Shown one piece after another: positions 29,001 through 31,774 of a stretch of 31,774 nucleotides of DNA. Numbering within the stretch: position 1 is the first letter of the stretch; the number at the start of each line of letters is the position of its first letter. The stretch comes from a virus, in the IMG/VR virus record IMGVR_UViG_3300023223_000302, positions 1 through 31,774 of that record. One strand, given 5' to 3'. The position numbers and the translations under genes are program-made. The notes under the pieces are model-generated. The model saw nothing but the letters and a program-made list of their open reading frames with translations. It was not told where the DNA came from and ran no database searches.

Positions 29001-29228
29001 ATGAGACTACCAACAGTACAAATTAAAGCAGCCGAAGGCGATAGCTTCATCGTTATTAACGAATCTGATTTCATTGAAGGCGAACACGAATTGTTCGACG
29101 AGGTAAAAACTCCGAAAGAAGGGACGGTTGCCTGGTATAAAATGCAACTAGATCTTAAGAATGTGGAGTTTGAAAGCAGTGCGACCAAGGCCGAGTTAAA
29201 AGCGATTTATGATGGCTTAGAGTCGTAG
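29001..29228 (+). CDS. Small head protein with HeH/LEM-like C-terminus
   Basis: 75 residues from ATG 29001, with GAGG 5 bases upstream; the GTG at 28995 is part of that site. The middle GEHELFDEVKTPKEGTVAWY precedes a helix-extension-helix-like end (KNVEFESSATKAELKAIYDG). Such small proteins after the capsid gene are frequent in tailed phages. Function not known. Confidence 0.58.
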   Translation: MRLPTVQIKAAEGDSFIVINESDFIEGEHELFDEVKTPKEGTVAWYKMQLDLKNVEFESSATKAELKAIYDGLES

Positions 29229-29229
29229 C

Positions 29230-30810
29230 ATGAACCTTAAGAAGCCGGTGCCTCAAGATAGAACTATTGTTAATGGTATTTGGCTTGATATATTAGATGA
29301 TTGGGCTAACTCGTTTGTAAATGATGGTGATAATTCTGCTTTAGGAGTTAATCTTAAGAACCTTGCCATGACTGCTTATGGTGAGGCCAAGGCAGAAGAG
29401 AACACTCCAATAACTCAAATAAAAGCCTCTTACGGACTATTAGGCTTAACTCTAACTGTAACTGATGCCTCTGCATCAGGGACTAATACTGTAGTAAATG
29501 ATTTATTTACATCTCAGACCGGCACTACTGCTGATGGATTGGCTAGTATATTAACTCTAAGGCAGATTAGCTCTAGAGCAGGTCAAGGTATATCGGTTTA
29601 CTTTGATGCTATATTTACTAATGGGGTAGCAGCTAGCCAGCAAGCAGCGGGTTTAATTACATCAGAGAATTCTTATGTGTTTGCATTCTTAGGTGTGGAT
29701 TTTGGTATAGCTCATACATTTGGCGGAATAAGTGAACAGCAAGAACTGACTGTAACAACTGCCGCAATTGGAGCCGAGACGGCCACTATTACTATTGACG
29801 GCAATCCTTTTTCTGTACCTCTCACCGCTGGAACAGTGCAGCATAATGCTTTTGAGATAGCTCTTAGCTTAGAAGCTCAGGTAACTAACTACGACTTTAC
29901 TTCTAATGATAATCAAGTAATAGCTCAGTCATTAATATCTGGACCACAAGGGGTTTTCTCTTTTTCTAGTACAGGAACGGCAGTGGCTGCTTGGGTTCAA
30001 GATCATGCAGGATTAGCTGCATCTTTAGACTTTATTAAACAAGAGGATTGGAATGTAGATACGAGGCTCACAGAAACAGATCCATCTACTAATAGGAAAT
30101 TAGATCCTACTAACGGCAATCTCTATCAGATACAGTTATGTGCTAATTTCGGGTCAGTTAGATTCTTTCTGGAAGATCATGATAGCGGAACCTTAAAGTT
30201 AGTTCACATAATTAAAGCAGCTAATATAAAGACCACCGTGAACTCTACTAACCTTGCTTTTAGATTGGGTTGGCTAGCCCAGAATTTAGGAAACACTACT
30301 AATTTGACAGTGCAGGGTAATTCAGCGGGCTCATTTATAGAAGGTAAACTGAAGCGCAGTACACCTCCAAGATCTGAAGCTAACATCCAGTTAGCTGTAG
30401 GTACACCGCGAACTAATATAATTATGTTTAGAAATAGAATTCATTTTGGAGGTAAGGTTAATCGTGCAGATATTGTTCCTTTGTTAGCCACTCTATCTAC
30501 TCAATCTAATAAGTCTGCATTCTTTGAGATAATAGCTAACCCTGTTTTTACGGGTGATGCGGATTTTTCTTATGTAGATAAAACTGAATCTTTAATGGAG
30601 ATAGCAACTGACCCTGTAATTATTACCGGAGGGCGATTATTAGGAGCCGTGACAGTAGTGTCAGGATCTTCTGAGCAACTTGAATTTAATACTAGAGCTG
30701 TACAAGAATTTGTAGCTTTACCTGGTCAGTCATTTGCTATAGCAGCTAGAATATCTGGTGGAGCCGCTGCCGATATGGAAGCTACAGGAACCTGGGCGGA
30801 GGATGTATAA
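29230..30810 (+). CDS. Large structural protein of unknown type, compositionally distinct
   Basis: 526 residues, beta-rich, with a repeated beta unit near residues 175-255 (GAETATITIDGNPFSVPLTA then GTVQHNAFEIALSLEAQV) of the kind found in phage virion proteins. LTVTDASASGTNTV and RLGWLAQNLGNTTNLTVQGN mark other segments. Codon choice (many AGG, TCT, GGA, CTC) differs from the capsid gene. The ribosome site is weak. It stands where short connector genes are usual, so it may be an imported surface or neck protein. Confidence 0.55.
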   Translation: MNLKKPVPQDRTIVNGIWLDILDDWANSFVNDGDNSALGVNLKNLAMTAYGEAKAEENTPITQIKASYGLLGLTLTVTDASASGTNTVVNDLFTSQTGTTADGLASILTLRQISSRAGQGISVYFDAIFTNGVAASQQAAGLITSENSYVFAFLGVDFGIAHTFGGISEQQELTVTTAAIGAETATITIDGNPFSVPLTAGTVQHNAFEIALSLEAQVTNYDFTSNDNQVIAQSLISGPQGVFSFSSTGTAVAAWVQDHAGLAASLDFIKQEDWNVDTRLTETDPSTNRKLDPTNGNLYQIQLCANFGSVRFFLEDHDSGTLKLVHIIKAANIKTTVNSTNLAFRLGWLAQNLGNTTNLTVQGNSAGSFIEGKLKRSTPPRSEANIQLAVGTPRTNIIMFRNRIHFGGKVNRADIVPLLATLSTQSNKSAFFEIIANPVFTGDADFSYVDKTESLMEIATDPVIITGGRLLGAVTVVSGSSEQLEFNTRAVQEFVALPGQSFAIAARISGGAAADMEATGTWAEDV

Positions 30811-31124
30811 TGGCATTACAAACTGCTGAGGCAGCGAAGGCAGGAGCTGATACTAATCGACAGATAGCTGACGTTAGCAGTCCTGTTATTAGTGATATCG
30901 ATACAGAAATCGCTATTCAAATGCTGTCAGGAAAATATGTTGCCTATTTTGATTTTGAAACCACAATGGATGGCGAGACTATTAGAATAAAACAGTCTGA
31001 TAGCAGTTACATCGATTTGGATGTTGTATTATTTGCATTAGAGAATTCAGGTTATAGATGTACATTTAATAAGAAAAATATCACTAATGGCATCAAGATA
31101 AAACTTTCATTAGCTTGGAATTAA
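30810..31124 (+). CDS. Hypothetical protein paired with the large structural gene
   Basis: 104 residues. The C-terminal part is beta-rich (KYVAYFDFETTMDGETIRIK). GGAGG stands before the ATG, which overlaps the previous stop (TAATG). Codon choice is like that of the large gene, so the two probably came together. A partner or assembly protein is plausible; no family recognised. Confidence 0.5.
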   Translation: MALQTAEAAKAGADTNRQIADVSSPVISDIDTEIAIQMLSGKYVAYFDFETTMDGETIRIKQSDSSYIDLDVVLFALENSGYRCTFNKKNITNGIKIKLSLAWN

Positions 31125-31126
31125 AC

Positions 31127-31630
31127 ATGACTTTAATAATTGAAGATGGCTCACAAGTACCAAATGCCAATAGCTATGTCACTGATGCGGAGTATACTGC
31201 CTATGCTGCGTTGCGTGGGCTAACTGTTGGTGTGGATGCGCCGACAAGAGAGATCGAGCTGCTGTTGTCCATGGATTTTATCGAATCCCACCGCAGCATA
31301 TTTAAAGGTCTGAGAGTCTCTAAAGATCAATCGTTGCAATGGCCCCGATCTGCTGTATGGGTCGATTCGTTCCCTGTCAACGCCGATGAAATACCCGACG
31401 AGCTTAAAAACGCTCAAATTGAAGCGGGCATTGCTGTTGCTGGAAAAATTGAGCTTCTGAGGACTGAAAACAATCAAAATCTTAAACGTGAAAAAGTTGA
31501 CGTTATTGAAAGAGAATTCCACAACGGCGGTAGTTGGCAAACTGTTAGGCTTGACCGTGTTAACATCTATCTCAAGCCGATCTTACGCACGTCGACCACT
31601 AGCCTTAACGCCAGGACATTCAGAGCATGA
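31127..31630 (+). CDS. DnaT-like/head-tail connector protein
   Basis: 167 residues from ATG 31127. MTLIIEDGSQVPNANSYVTD followed by AEYTAYAALRG is the diagnostic start of the putative DnaT-like ssDNA-binding family (DnaT_2). Further conserved parts are QSLQWPRSAVWVDSFPV and IPDELKNAQIEAGIAVA. In phages it always sits in the head-tail joining region, so a connector role is more likely than DnaT activity. The stop overlaps the next start (ATGA). Confidence 0.78.
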   Translation: MTLIIEDGSQVPNANSYVTDAEYTAYAALRGLTVGVDAPTREIELLLSMDFIESHRSIFKGLRVSKDQSLQWPRSAVWVDSFPVNADEIPDELKNAQIEAGIAVAGKIELLRTENNQNLKREKVDVIEREFHNGGSWQTVRLDRVNIYLKPILRTSTTSLNARTFRA

Positions 31631-31774
31631 CATTAGACTTATCGAAAACAGCAACGGAACTATTAAAGTCATTAGGTGATGAAACATATGTAAAAATCAC
31701 CCGAGATACCGGCGGTGTTTTTGATCCTGTTCTTGGCGAGACTACAGGAGCCACAACATCAGTATTAAATGTGG
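31627..31774 (+). CDS. Head closure/joining-type protein, 5' part only
   Basis: 49 residues to the window edge: MTLDLSKTATELLKSLGDET, then YVKITRDTGGVFDPVLGETT. The short helix followed by a beta strand and G-x-x-D-P-x-x-G-x-x-T resembles head-closure proteins that follow the DnaT-like gene in other phages. The ATG overlaps the previous stop (ATGA). Truncated by the window, not by mutation. Confidence 0.55.
   Translation, partial: MTLDLSKTATELLKSLGDETYVKITRDTGGVFDPVLGETTGATTSVLNV

Noticed and set aside
1-31774. tRNA genes, CRISPR arrays, insertion sequences, integrase and attachment sites
   Set aside because: No cloverleaf with a GGTTCRANNCC-type T arm, no regularly spaced repeats, no transposase or integrase motifs were found by reading.

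Overview
The window looks like part of a tailed double-stranded DNA phage (or prophage) of a Gram-negative, probably gammaproteobacterial, host. It encodes a small and a large terminase subunit, a DUF4055-type portal, a Mu F-like minor head protein, a scaffold, a P22-coat-like major capsid protein and a DnaT-like connector. It also has lambda O/P-like replication genes, RusA and YbcO nucleases and a YqaJ/lambda-type exonuclease. Start sites carry AAGGAG-type Shine-Dalgarno sequences and sigma-70-type promoters. The DNA is moderately AT-rich. No integrase, prophage repressor, tRNA or CRISPR array was seen, so lifestyle cannot be decided from this piece.

Layout. (1) 1-4357, plus strand: the end of a late operon, with a glycine-rich tail-tip C-terminus, a baseplate-type protein, two related adhesin-like proteins with LamG-like ends, a small virion-type protein and a tail assembly chaperone. 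(2) 4385-4870, minus: an exported protein converging on the late operon. (3) 4956-12985, minus: a tightly overlapped early operon read leftward from a promoter near 13014-13042. It holds a regulator-like gene, O-like and P-like replication genes, an HNH/AP2 protein, an adenine methyltransferase, a C5-methyltransferase-like protein, YbcO and RusA, plus many small unknown genes. (4) 13108-14409, minus: a second leftward unit of very small proteins, including two overlapping tiny membrane peptides, started by a TTGACA-type promoter at 14442-14470 and closed by a terminator at 13056-13079. (5) 14410-14579: a divergent control region. (6) 14580-17836, plus: the recombination module (zinc ribbon, YqaJ exonuclease, a partner protein, a TolA-like coiled-coil protein, a zinc-finger protein). 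(7) 17829-20152: DUF5675-like, YopX-like, 3TM-holin-like and membrane proteins, probably lysis. (8) 20155-21582: small genes, a strong terminator and an interrupted membrane-peptide gene. (9) 21590-31774, plus: packaging and head genes, interrupted at 25850-26947 by a minus-strand cassette led by a helix-turn-helix gene. The window ends inside a head-closure-type gene.

Together: the leftward genes replicate and modify DNA, the rightward genes recombine, lyse, package and assemble. Because the left edge is the end of a late operon and the right edge its head portion, the missing part of a circular map would be the tail tube, tape-measure and tip genes (inference). The points most worth a second look are the reversed cassette in the head module, the palindrome and direct repeats before the small terminase gene, the DUF5675-like candidate lysis enzyme, the chains of unannotated tiny membrane peptides, and the compositionally different structural block at 29230-31124.
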